A stretch of DNA of 64,000 nucleotides, taken from NCBI GenBank assembly GCA_023653785.1, contig JAMKCH010007199.1, positions 19,071 through 83,070 of the forward strand, written 5' to 3'. The notes below the pieces were generated by a model. That model saw nothing but the letters and a program-made list of their open reading frames with translations, was not told the origin of the DNA and did no database searches. Position 1 is the first letter of the stretch. Every line of letters begins with the position of its first letter. Made by a program: the position numbers and the translations under genes. Source of the stretch: Ophioderma brevispina. Taxonomy: Eukaryota > Echinodermata > Ophiuroidea > Amphilepidida > Ophiodermatidae. Positions 1-10,869 of this stretch are shown here, in pieces.

Positions 1-111
1 GAAATAGGTCGGTTGTCGGAATATTTTTGTTTGCATAAAAACTTTCGAGTCGGCAGGATTTTTAAAGGGTCGGTCGGGTTACGCCAAACAAACAATTTTT
101 TTAATGCCTTA
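1..111. mobile_element. Right half of a GGTCGG-type inverted-repeat element
   Basis: The segment carries the motifs GGGTCGGTCGGGTTACGCC and a final AACAAACAA-T(n)-ATGCCTTA. These match the right end of the full copy at 47881-48240, so this is the same family cut by the window edge. No coding capacity is seen. Confidence 0.8.
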
Positions 112-296
112 GGCTGAAATTGGGGGGAAATGCATATTTTCAGGGGGATCGGACCCTGGAAGCCCCACCGGTGCTCTTCCCTGGGCCTCCTGCCATTGTG
201 GTTTGAATCGTCAATCATCAATTGTCAAATTTTTAAAAATCTGAATTGTGGTACCTTAGTCTCGTGATTGGTAAACAGCCATCTTCATTTCTACAG

Positions 297-479
297 GTTG
301 TTAGCACTACAGATGCACAAAGAGAAATAAATAACGACGGAGGGGAGTTACCTCAAAACATAACCGATCTCGAAGACTACAGGCCTTCATTTTCTTTGCT
401 TTACAATGTGCAGGTGCCCACTAATGCTGATAAGCCATTAGATACAAGGCAGCAAATCGTATTTCTTGCAGTACTATAA
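297..479 (+). CDS. Weak candidate exon, unknown product
   Basis: An open frame follows a plausible acceptor (TTTCTACAG at about 288-296) and reads about 60 residues, beginning VVSTTDAQREIN and ending QQIVFLAVL before a stop at 477-479. A CAG/GTGCCC junction at about 411 could also be a donor. The residue composition looks coding, but no family is recognised and no partner exon was found in the next 3 kb. It could be a chance frame or a transposon remnant. Confidence 0.2.
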   Translation, partial: VVSTTDAQREINNDGGELPQNITDLEDYRPSFSLLYNVQVPTNADKPLDTRQQIVFLAVL

Positions 480-3174
480 AGAGCACATCAAGGGTTTAGG
501 GCAAAAGGACCCATCTGCAATAGCTGCCAGGTGTTAGATTTGGCAGGTATAACACTTAGTAAGAACACAATTGACAAATGGCAGCTATGCAGAGGGGGCC
601 TTCTTGCAGTAAACCCTCCACATGTAGCCAGTACTCTAGTGCCCATCCCTCTGGGGAACAAGTCTTTTAACACATGCCATGCTGCTACAATGGAAGCTTT
701 TCAAATTAAAATTACTCAACTTTGGTGCAGAGCACGTTTTTTAATCACGAGCTGCGAATGAATAATAGGGATAAAACTTTGCACGGTCAGATGGTTGTAT
801 GACAGTAGACCACTATTGAAAGAAAGCACTGAAGTTAATTGGATGAGAAATTGAAAAATGTCATATTTGATGACTTATTTTTGACAAGAGCTAAACATAT
901 CTTAACTCTTTTCAGCTTGAGGTGAGAAGAATCATCAGTATCAACTGTACTAAACCCTGTTCAGTGTAAGGTGGAACATGACCCCGTTCTTTTGTCAACT
1001 ATATTCTACACATTTTGTCAGAGAGGCTCCAAGTTGTGTCAAAATATACTATAGCTACTATAATATGTTTACCATAGGGTGGCATTATGATCTTGGTCTT
1101 CCCTTGTGTTATCGCAATGTATTCCATCAAAGGTCATGTTTCATCTTGAACAGGCTATTGCTTTGTATGTGTACATTAGCCTGTGACATTGAAAAAAAAA
1201 TTGCTCATGCTTTAACATTGAAACAGAATGGGTGGCATTTTATATCGAAATTGTGGAGATTGGGATTAACAAATTTCTGTTATCAGGCTTTCCATCCATT
1301 TTGTGTTTTTATTTCCCATTTCTCTCACCATCCCCTCTCCTCTCCTCTCTTTCTCCCCTCCATATCTCTTAGAACCTTTCTTCACGCTCTTTTTTCTTCC
1401 CGCTCTTTTTTCTTCCCTCACTCACTGTCCATGGCCGTATATCCCTCAACGCAACGCGACAAAAAAATTTTGTGAACATTTTGTTATATTCCAAGGCCAT
1501 TTTCATTGTTTCCCTACTCCTTTTTAACATCAGCAGTTATTTTGGGAGTTATAAAGATTTCTATCACAAGAGAGCAACACAAATAGAGATAAGCAATTTT
1601 TGACAGCCTTGAACTTGAAGCATTTCTTGCAAGACCTTTAACCACACCTTTCCAGAAATTTGAACTAATCTTGAGAAAATTTAACTCCGACTTCACTTCG
1701 ATATGCCAATATCCTTTCAAAACCTTACACTCTACCCTTTACAATTTTTGTATCACATTCCTATTTGATGTGAAGTTGCTTTGGTTTACAAGTACATTGC
1801 TAATTCTGTGACTATTTTTGTATCACAACTACACTGCATTCATTTTTTGTTAATCAAAGACCACATTTTTTAAACCAACCTGATACCGTTTCTCCCAACA
1901 TCACACACTATCTTTTTTCCTCCATGGGTATAAAAGCAAAAGCATCTATCAGTTTGTGTTGCAAACATATTATAAATGTATGATTTCTGGCATAAAATAG
2001 TCATGGTGCCCTTTGCGAGTAGTCGATTACACAATTCACTTGTCTAAATTATTTACAATGTGGTGATGATGTATCTCACCTAGACAGTAGTACACTAGAT
2101 GGAGTCAATGTACACAGCACTCAAGTTACATTTTTTTCATTTGTATTGTTTTATCTCACTTCAAAGCCCACTTTCCATTAACCAGTTCAACATTTTGCTG
2201 GGCCTCAAAATCAAAGCCAAAATTGCATCAAGATAGAATTACACACCATAGTCAAATCCTATAAATTTTGCAAATTTGAATTCAAATTCACAGCATTCAA
2301 ATTGCAAATACCTCTTTACCAAAATGTTTTCACAGAATATAGTCTTCTCATAAATACCCTACATTTGGTGACCATAGAACACACAATGCACTTTATTCAT
2401 GCTGAAAAACACTATTTGTAAAAATGATTAAACCTAGCATTGATCAGATGAGGGTGGACAAAGCTCAATCAATGCAGCAACAGTCCTAATTGAAGGCCTA
2501 CAGCAATACCGACTGCAGACCAGAAGCCGATTTAGCCTAACAAAAATAAAATTTTGTTTCTGGTAACATGCTCAGACAAATTTGAGACGGAAGGGGAAAA
2601 AATTATTTTTGTTTTTTTTTTAATGTGTGGAGTCTGTGGAGTCTTGTCAGAATTCGACAAGGAAGGCGTAATTTTTTATCCCCAAAGGGCATAATTTTTT
2701 TTTTCTTGACACTAAAAATTAGGGATGAAGGGTTACCGGAAACCATATTTTATTTTTACATGGCCTTTTGAGATTTTAAGTGAGCTGGTAAGTGCAGTTG
2801 GATCATTCCTAGGGGCCCATTTTTTGTTTTTCGGCCGGCGTTTTTTAATGCTGCAATATATTTGGTTTATATTTTTTGTAATTTGTCTAAATTTTAGTTG
2901 CGCTTGCATTGGTGCAAAAAAAATCAAATCCATCGCATTGTTTTTGCGTTAATTAGCATGGGTCCCTAGGAGCCCCCCCCTAGGAACTAACTGAAGTGCC
3001 CATGACAAAAATTAAAAATCTTAATAGAGTTAAGTGATTCTGATTTTCATAATGCATGTGACATAAAGTAAATAATTAATCAAAAAATTCTTGGAAAGTA
3101 TAGTAGGCCATTGGTGTCATAATATTTTATATACATCGTATAGTGTTTTACTGTAGGAACCTTTAGATGGTAAA
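480..3174. other. Spacer without recognisable gene
   Basis: This is AT-rich sequence with frequent stops in all frames. A C/T-rich tract lies at about 1318-1425. At about 2790-3000 an imperfect inverted repeat joins CATTCCTAGGGGCCCA with TGGGTCCCTAGGAG. A second copy of the GGGTCCCTAGGAGCCCCC end appears at about 3757-3780, so this is a small dispersed element. Confidence 0.5.
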
Positions 3175-3430
3175 TGTGATGTGATCTGGGAAAACCTGCC
3201 ACATGGTGCAAAATTTATATTTTGAGTTTTGACTATCATTGCAAATTTTGAAAATAAAGTTTCCATAACTTTTTACTTCTTTCTTCTATGATACACATAT
3301 CAAAAGTTATGCCATACAATCTGACAAAAAATAAGAACCAAACAGAAACAGATTCTTAAGGTATGTTTCTTTATTTTTTTTCAAAACTGTCCTGTGCGAC
3401 ATGTGACAGGTTTTCCCAGATCACATCACA
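3175..3430. mobile_element. Inverted-repeat element (GATCTGGGAAAACCTG family)
   Basis: The left end TGTGATGTGATCTGGGAAAA is repeated as its reverse complement, TTTTCCCAGATCACATCACA, at the right end. It encloses about 200 bp of AT-rich DNA with no open frame. This is the shape of a MITE. A solitary end of the same family, TTTCCCAGGTCACATCACA, appears at about 23085-23105. Confidence 0.8.
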
Positions 3431-4201
3431 AATTATACAAGTAAACCTAAAAAAATACAAAATTGCACGAGACATTTCTATTTGTGCTTAATATGTTAAT
3501 ATAGTTCATCCTTCACCAATTAAAGCAATCAGCACAAGTCTACGTGAATCAGTGCTGCAGAAAATGCAGAAACGAATTAGTGTCTTTTTTGCACATTTTG
3601 ACGCAAAATTAAAATCAATGTTTTGCCCTAGTAGGTTTCTTACTGAACAATTTTTTTCAGTTTTTATTTCTTAATTGTTGACAGATGTCTTTGAATCCTT
3701 CTAACATGTGGTGGATATCATCTAAAAATTCCTTTGGGAAAGTGGTTATATAATGAATGGGTCCCTAGGAGCCCCCCCCCCTTATGCACTAACGGAAGTG
3801 CAAACCCTTATGCAGTTAAGTGTTAACCCTTGTCTACCAAAGGGGGGGGGGGGTAGTTTGTTGATATGTGCTAAAATGTTGTAACTACATGATGTTTATT
3901 TGTTGACAAATTGTGGTGATTTACTGCAGAAAATAATATTTCTACCGCCATGATCACATGCAAAGAATGATGAATTCAACAGAACGTGCACGTTGGGCAA
4001 TTCATGATAACACGTCAAGTTCCTTTTATTTAACAGTGTGCAAACGTTGCTATTCATTTTCAACTGGGGCATAAGTGAGAGCTTTGCATGTATACAGTAG
4101 TAGTGGTAGTAAAAACCAAGTTTTCAATCCAGTTTTGTCCCCGCTAACGGGGGGTGGCCGGGTTCACTGCACATTCACAGCAATACTGCTGTGCGAGGAT
4201 T

Positions 4202-4288
4202 TTTCCAGAATCCAGGTTGGAGTTCGCAATCTTTCCAGAATCCAGTTGGAGTTCGCAATCTTTCCAGAATCCAGGTTGGAGTTCGCAA
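4202..4288. repeat. 30-bp tandem repeat, three copies
   Basis: The unit reads TTTCCAGAATCCAGG followed by TTGGAGTTCGCAATC. Units fall at 4202-4231, 4232-4260 (one G missing) and 4261-4288. It explains the repetitive short frames seen here; no gene is implied. Confidence 0.9.
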
Positions 4289-4689
4289 GGAGTAATATCC
4301 TGTGGATCATGACAGACTGTACATTGATGAAACCGGCAGATCATTAAAGACGAGAACCGATGAGCACCAGAAAGTGACATCAAAATGATCCATCACCGAG
4401 TATGTGTGGAGAAGCCAATCTGACATTGAATAGGACAAGACAAATTCTGATTCTTGGCATTAGGGTTAGTTAGGGTATTTGTTAGCATTAGGCCATAAAT
4501 AAGAATTTTTGGTTTCTTGAAGAATTTTAAAGGAGGTATGGAACTAAACTAACGCTGCACAGCACATCCCAGTAGACTATAATCTGTAAGTACATATGTC
4601 CCACACGATAAGACCCCTATTTAAGACTCGGAAGGTAGTGTTGGAGAATAAATTTCAAACCTATTTCTGATTATGATGTAGGATTTTGA

Positions 4690-5160
4690 AACATGCCTAT
4701 ATGTACAAAAGTTCCAAGTCATCTCAAAAAGAAGTTGTTGTGCAGCTGTGGAAATTCTTTTCAACATTGGAGGGATGCAGTCTTTACAGCATGGGGATTA
4801 GGAGCCCTCTTAAGGACACTGGGTGGGCATTTTCGAACTTATTGAAAGCAATCGACGACCATAAAGAAGCAATGTTAGTTTGCTTGGATCTGCCGTTTTT
4901 GACATGGTTAGTTATGGTATTTTCTTGAAGCAGAAGGAAGACTGACGTGGTGTCACAGGGACTCTTAAGTGGTTTGCAACGTATCTTTTTAAAGAATAGA
5001 AAGCAATCTGCTGTCATTGATGGCAAAAACTAATGCCACAGGGGTCGGGGGCTGGTCTTTTAGCTTTGTGTTATACACGGACCCACTGCAAAGAGAGAGA
5101 TGCTCATAACTTCTCAAGTGTAACATATACTGATGATACTCGGCTGTACGTCATGGTAAA
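4690..5160 (+). pseudogene. Decayed non-LTR retrotransposon reverse transcriptase fragment
   Basis: Three reading frames must be joined to read across it. Piece 1 has LLKAIDDHKEAMLVCLDL, the palm block around the first catalytic Asp of LINE reverse transcriptases. Piece 2, in another frame near 4950-5010, has TGTL...NRKQSAVIDGK. Piece 3 has PQGSGAGLL and SVTYTDDTRLYV, the PQGS and Y-x-DD blocks. The second residue of the usual YADD box is Thr. The order and spacing match CR1/L2-like LINEs. Frame breaks and missing ends show it is dead. No 3' tail was identified. Confidence 0.75.
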
Positions 5161-5865
5161 AAACCTTCTGAACGTGGTATGCATTAATGGAATTGTGTAT
5201 TCAGAACACCATGGTCTGGATAAGAGGAGGTGTAGTGTTCTTCTCACAATTTATTTTTTCCAATACAATTTTTGCACTGGTTGTCAAATTCAGTGTACAG
5301 TGACAAAAAGTACTTAAAGCAAAATAACAGGCTAATATAATTTACGCCTCAACATATTATAAATACATTTTTGTTTCAAATGAATGTCTTTCAGTCAGAA
5401 AAATGACACTCTATTATGATAACGAAGTAAAACATTTATAATAATTTCCGTATGATTTGCAGCCATTTTGATCGGCCCACGAGAAAAATAGAAATCATGA
5501 TGGTATATAGTACATAGAGTGTCTTGAAATAAGTAGCAGTGATGACATAATCACACCTTTTCAGCTATATTCTGTTCAAGAATCCGCTCCAGTTTTTAAT
5601 CGATCGTTACTGCTTTGCTACTGGAACACACTAGATAATCCGATTTTCTGACCAGGAGTACCCTAGACATTCCTGAGACACCTGTTTTTATCAATGACTT
5701 TTGAAGTATACAACGTCACCAATGCCGAGCAACGTCCCAAGCCGAACATGGCGACCTCCATGGGCAACATTAATTAGTTAATATATTGCAGTAGATAATA
5801 TTTCTTTCAGACAGCAAAACATCTTTTAAAACATACTTAAATTAAAAATTAGCCTGTTAGTACAC

Positions 5866-6214
5866 TTAAAAAGGTGCATTTTGTGATTCCAGAACTAATT
5901 CTGTTTTATTCATTTTGCACTAAATATCCATGAGAAAAGCTTATTCGCAAACTTTTAGTTGATCCTGACCTTGCTGTTTTGTGTTATGAGCACTTGCTTG
6001 TTTTCCACAGTCCCATAGGACACTATGCTATATTTGTCTGTTTACGGAGAGAAAGTACAAAATTGCGAATTTCTTACAGATATGACCGAATTTGAACGTA
6101 GAGTGAGGTAAACATTAATAATAATTAATGTTAGGTTCAGATGATATAAAAACTCGACTTTTTTAAGGTAAGTCGGGGGGTAACAAGGCTGGGGATCATG
6201 AAATGCCCCTTGAA
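5866..6214. mobile_element. TTAA-flanked inverted-repeat element (AGGTGCATTTTG family)
   Basis: The left end TTAAAAAGGTGCATTTTGTG and right end GATCATGAAATGCCCCTTGA are imperfect inverted repeats. A cleaner copy of the family lies at 46886-47104. There is no coding capacity. The right TTAA is degenerate here (TGAA). Confidence 0.55.
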
Positions 6215-6608
6215 ATTACAAGATAGGGATGAGTTCTGTTCATGTAGGTACTCTTTGTTTTTTTTTTTTGCGATAAACTCATGTGTAACAAGTTAAAAAG
6301 GATTGGAAGTAGAGGTGGGCTATAGAAGGTCAATGTTTCAGATCATTCGAACACAGGCTCATTGATGACTTTAATCACCCTGATCCCACTTTCGAAGAAA
6401 AAAATGAAGTGCGAAAAAACGGGGTGCCCCATCGACAAAATCCAAAATGGCTGCTAAATTTCAAAATTTGATTTTTGACCATAACTCAATTATTTTTTGT
6501 CAATTTGCTTAATTTTGGTGGCAATACCCAGTTTTGGGGTATAGGATCATTGCGATAACTTTCATCTCACCATGGCCTTTCGTTTGATTGAAAATGCCGT
6601 TTTTGGTA

Positions 6609-6761
6609 TAAAATTTGGATTCATTGAGTCCAATACTCAAATTTATTGGTCAAGCCATGAGTTGAAAAAAATATTGGGCGAGACGAATTCGAGCCCAATA
6701 TTTTTCAACTCATGGCGAGACCAATAAAATTTGGAATGGACGAAAAAAGAATCCAATTTTA
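6609..6761. repeat. Strong hairpin nested in the left foldback arm
   Basis: The core stem pairs TTTATTGGTCAAGCCATGAG (from 6642) with its near-exact complement ending at 6728. The loop is about GAGACGAATTCGA. The outer, looser part of the stem extends to TAAAATTTGG at 6609 and CCAATTTTA at 6761. It is absent from the opposite arm, so it is a separate insertion. Confidence 0.85.
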
Positions 6762-7130
6762 TCATTATTATGATTTGAGAATCTTGTTGTCCTATATACT
6801 ATACACATTTCATTTTAAAATTAGGTACATGTACAAGGAACCATAATTATAAGCTATAGAAGATGATGCATGGAATATGCAGAGCAAATAAATACCAATC
6901 CCCCCCCCCCCCATAGAACACTATGAAACATGAGAAACAGCAAAAGCATGGAACCACCCAAATATGGACACCACTAAAGACATAGAATAATCAAACACCA
7001 GGAACCATCAAAGGAGTGGAAGCAGCCAGGCATTCAAAAAGACCTCAAACAACAGGAACCACCCAACACTGGGAACCACCCAGACATGGAACCACAAAAA
7101 AACTACAAACAACAGAATCATGGAACCACC

Positions 7131-7317
7131 CAACACTGAGAACTACTCAACTCTGGGAACCACCCAACACTGGGAACTACCCAATACTGGGAACCACCCA
7201 ACACTGGGAACCACCAAACTCTGGGAACCACCCAACACTGGGAACCACCCAACACTGGGAACCACCCAACACTGGGAACCACCCAACACTGGGAACCACC
7301 CAACACTGGGAACCACC
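7131..7317. repeat. 17-bp minisatellite, 11 units
   Basis: The unit is CAACACTGGGAACCACC. Eleven units fill 187 bp, with the last six nearly identical and earlier ones carrying single changes. Degenerate related words (GGAACCACC, CATGGAACCACC) extend over about 6940-7380. Because 17 is not a multiple of 3, all frames rotate through the same codons and long open frames arise on both strands. Those frames are artefacts of the repeat. Confidence 0.95.
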
Positions 7318-7594
7318 CAGACATAGAATCACCTACTGTGAACAGCAAATACTGGAAACCACCCACAACATGGAAGAAAGACTGAACTCACGACCACCCC
7401 CACCACCAAAATGAAACATCCTTAAATTGTCTCAAACCAATCAGTCTGCATGTGCATAAATAATGAGTCCAAAGTGGTGAAAAAAATTGGGCACCCGGTT
7501 TTCTGCTGGCATTTGAATGACTCAAACTCTCATTTTTGGGTCTCTCCATGTGTATATAATCTCGGACGTAAGATTCTCAAAACAATAATATGCC

Positions 7595-7994
7595 TAAAAT
7601 TGAGCTCTGAGGGCGCTTTCCCATAAAATGCGCATCCAATTGATAATGGCAATTGTAAACATTAAAGTTGAAGAGAGTTTTTATTATGAACACTGGCTGA
7701 AAATTTGACTTGCTATGTTTGCTTTTTTAAAACTGTAGGCTTTTTGATGTCATAAAAATGCTCTCCATTGAAACCACAGGTAAGAAAGTTTGTTGACCCC
7801 TTATATTCCAATGAGAGTGTTTTTGTGTTTTGTCAAATTTTAAATTGATGCTGCAGGAAAATGGTAAGTGTACACAGCTCTAATCTTCAGAAAATGATGA
7901 AACAACAATTCTGATGATGCCTCACCAGTTAAAATCTAAAACTTTTGATATGATTATGTACCTTTTTGGAAAAGCGCCCTCGCAGTCCAATTTT
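7595..7994. mobile_element. Inverted-repeat element nested in the right foldback arm
   Basis: The left end TAAAATTGAGCTCTGAGGGC and GCGCTTTCC pair with GGAAAAGCGCCCTCGCAG and TCCAATTTTA at the right end. The middle is AT-rich and has no long frame. It splits the right arm of the larger foldback where the left arm has an unrelated hairpin. Confidence 0.75.
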
Positions 7995-8469
7995 AAGCTA
8001 AAACTGCCATATCTAGAAAACAAGTCGTGGTGAGATATAAGTTGCATAGAATGATTCCTTGCATGCCAAAACATGGTATTGCCACAAAAATGAAGGTGAT
8101 TAACAAAAATATCAAGTTAGAGTCAAAATAATGATTTTTGGTAATTTGCGCAGCCTTTTGGATTTTTCTTCCTTTTTCCTTGGTGGTCAACCCCTGGTTT
8201 TTTCGCACTTTTTTATTTTTTTTTTTTCTTCGAAAATGGGATAGCATCATTAAAGTTCTCATTCTATCTATCTAGCCGTGTTTGAGTATCTGAAACTAAT
8301 TACCCAAATATTGACCCTCTATTGGAAGAAATACATTGTGGGAAGAACACTCCACCTCCTCTTGGTGTGGATGGCAAAAAAAAAGCTCAATACCACTAAA
8401 ATGGAAGTTCTTCATGTTACCTCCACTTTAACATACACCATGGAACAAAGGGAGCAATTAGTGATGCTC

Positions 8470-8809
8470 CAGTGCTCGATTTACAAAATAAATTTTACAT
8501 GCACCAGTGCATGTGGAACAAAAATTTTACATGCTCAAAGTCAAAGTCAATGTTGCATGCACACATATTAACAATAAAATTTAACTCAGCAGTACAACTG
8601 ATCAATTGTATATCATTCATACAATATCATCAAAATATCAACTAAAACACATTCTATTTGGTATTACTTTGTGTCCCAGAAGCTAAAATTGACTAACTTC
8701 GGTTCTGCCCTACATGCACAGTGTGCATGTAGGTTTTCAGAGCTACATGCACCTAGAAGAAAATCCACATGCATCTGTGCATGTGTGCACCCAATTAAAT
8801 CGAGCACTG
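8470..8809. mobile_element. hAT-like non-autonomous element with 8-bp target duplication
   Basis: The ends are CAGTGCTCGATTTA and TAAATCGAGCACTG, exact inverted repeats. The 8-bp duplication TGATGCTC sits at 8462-8469 and 8810-8817. The CA(G/C)TG-type start and the 8-bp duplication are typical of hAT transposons. The inside is packed with short words of the type ACATGCAC/GTGCATGT. There is no transposase. A second copy is at 30608-30772. Confidence 0.92.
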
Positions 8810-9109
8810 TGATGCTCAAAGGACATCTCAGTAATTAGGTTTCTGGTTTCTTCTACTTAGATATGCTGGGTAGACCAATTTGGTATCACGCCTAGTTGTG
8901 CAAAAACTTCACATCCGGTGTAGGACAAACAAACGACTCACAGGACACATCCACTTCATAGGCGATGCGACGATTTGACTCAAAATAAACTATCTATATA
9001 CAAAGACGTCGATTCATTGGTCAGGATTCATCCTTTGAATAATCTGCTCCATTCAGGATAAATCTCCACTCATTTATCTCTACTGTTGGGAGTAGATGTA
9101 TGTACAAAG

Positions 9110-9653
9110 GGTAGCCCTACCAAAGTCCGAATTTACGCAAGTCCAAAAAGATTATCCCATGGATTATCACTTACCGATTTGTTTAGGTGCTTGTAAAACG
9201 TACGTGCAAATTAATAAGTGATTTAATAATTAGACAAATAGATGACGCTTTTTGATACACTAAATAAATTGACAAATTCAATAAAATTTTGGATATTTAT
9301 TTTTCAGTAAAGAGGAAAACAAACTGACAAAAAACAAAACAAATTTGGAAAGTTTAGAAGTTTGAAAGGCCATGAGAAAGTTCAAATATTACTTTTGTAA
9401 AGGCCAAAACAAAATAAAATAACACAAGCAAATGGTTTGGGGAAAAAGTTTGGATGTTGACATTTTTTAACAATCTCGCAATTGTTTTAAAATTTAAAAA
9501 GGCCTGTCAAAAATATAACATTTACAATACTTATCACTCGGAATTGCCTGTTCAAAATCGATAGTATATCCTTCCGTCTTTGTTGTCAACAATCGGTTAA
9601 GTAGCAGAGTACGCCTTCGGACTTAAACAAATTCGGACTTTGGTAGGAATGCA
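9110..9653. mobile_element. Inverted-repeat element, probable 8-bp target duplication
   Basis: The subterminal inverted repeats are CCTACCAAAGTCCGAATTT (from about 9117) and AAATTCGGACTTTGGTAGG (to 9647). GTACAAAG occurs at 9102-9109 and again at 9654-9661, consistent with an 8-bp duplication. The outermost few bases of each end have diverged. The interior is A-rich, without a gene. Confidence 0.75.
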
Positions 9654-10118
9654 GTACAAAGCTTCCAGGAGTTTTCCTTTCAGCTCAATTAGTGTTCATG
9701 TCAAAAAAGAATTTGTTGTATGTAGAACTTAGAAGGGGTACACTCTTACTTTTTCACAGAAAACCCTTTGACATGCATGGGGCCTTATTTTCTACCAGGT
9801 CCAGAAGTTTGCCCCTTTTCCTGACAACTGGCTTAAAATGTGCACAAGGCCTACATACCTTTGATAAACTGTATATTTTTAGCATTTACCAATACAATTA
9901 AAAATGTTTGTTCTACCAGAATGACCCTTAGAAATGGGTAAGCGTTTTGACCCCTCAGCCGCACCCCACCAAAACCCAAATCCAAGTATCCCCCACCCCT
10001 GACTATTTCCCCCTTTTTCAACATCATCAACATACTCTTGCAGGGCAGCCTTGCTATAAAATGTGCACATTTTGAAGACTGCTCCACATTTACATTACAG
10101 TATTGACAATTGGCAATA

Positions 10119-10137
10119 ATGGATCAACCAACCTCAA
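10119..10137 (+). CDS. Candidate first coding exon of an unknown plus-strand gene
   Basis: The ATG sits in a fair start context (A at -3, G at +4). The exon reads MDQPTS plus one base, then a good donor GTAAGTGC at 10138. It joins in frame to the candidate exon at 10802-10869, giving MDQPTSNYKQREEIEALDS. The start of that peptide recalls the charged N-terminus of RWD-domain proteins (pattern QRxEiEALxSiY), but this is only a resemblance. No later exon of the same gene could be fixed. The alternative is a chance pairing of splice-like sites. Confidence 0.35.
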
Positions 10138-10801
10138 GTAAGTGCTTATGGGGCCTCACTAAGAGATTCTAGGGGACAAAGCTTGACTGAGGTAAGCCGT
10201 CACTTCGCTCTCTCCCTGCATTCTCAGGAATGACAGGTTACAAATTACAGTATGGTTTATGATTAGTTCTTAAGTTTTATAATTGGATAAATAAATAAAG
10301 AGGCCAATGTTGTAAGAACAGTTTTTGGCCTGTGAGGCGTCTGTTACGCAAACTCTAAAAGGCTCAGAATCAAGGCACCAGTTTGTCAATCGAAGGGAAA
10401 GCAAAAGCCGAAAGTATGTATAGCGGGAAATTTTGGCAGGGTGGACTTTTGTGCTTTTCGCGTTCATGCAACTACCTCAAATTTTCTGCGAAAATGTTAT
10501 TTTTTTACAGACTTAAGTGTTTAAACTGAATTGTGTGAGATAAAACCTACTGAAATGTCCAAAAACTGTGGTAAAATGCGACAAAAAAAACATTAAACCC
10601 AGTGAAATATCTCGCTATACAGTAGCAAGCAGCACCTGGCGGTTTTCAAAGTAGGTTTTATTCTATCTCGTTATTCCCAACAAATTGGAAATGCATAGCT
10701 GTGCCTGTTTTTAAATTAAACCCTTTAACTTGGCAAAAACACAATCAAAAACAGAAGACGAAAGACTAAGAAAAAAGCAAGGGATTTTTTTACAGATTAA
10801 G

Positions 10802-10869
10802 ACTACAAGCAAAGAGAAGAGATTGAGGCATTAGATTCGCATTATGAGAGGCCCAATGGGGAATCACAG
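10802..10869 (+). CDS. Candidate second exon of the same unknown gene
   Basis: A pyrimidine tract TTTTTTTACAG ends at 10795, and a second AG ends at 10801. Only the second AG keeps the frame open (NYKQREEIEALDSHYERPNG, then ESQ); the first would give an immediate TAA. The exon ends in CAG/GTAAGATT, a strong donor, in phase 0. The exon is 68 bp. Frame agreement with the exon at 10119-10137 is the main support. Confidence 0.4.

Larger units (their letters stand above)
6363..8262. mobile_element. Large foldback element with about 0.4-0.7 kb arms and nested insertions
   Basis: The left arm (about 6363-6815) and right arm (about 7545-8262) are imperfect inverted repeats of each other. Landmarks are ACTTTAAT, TTTCGAAGAAAAAAA, AAGTGCGAAAAAAC and GTGGCAATACC on the left, with their reverse complements near 8255, 8230, 8200 and 8080. 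Both arms also share TTTGAGAATCTT with flanking ATTATTATG/ATTATTGT and TATACACAT. Each arm is interrupted at a matching place by a different palindromic insert (6609-6761 and 7595-7994). The centre holds a minisatellite. No transposase frame is seen. Confidence 0.8.

Noticed and set aside
7131..7317. CRISPR array
   Set aside because: Units are contiguous 17-mers with no unique spacers; this is a minisatellite in a eukaryotic genome.
7016..7414. 132-residue open frame (and frames on both strands) rich in TTQHWEPP-like repeats
   Set aside because: It is a by-product of the 17-bp minisatellite, which lacks stops in several frames.
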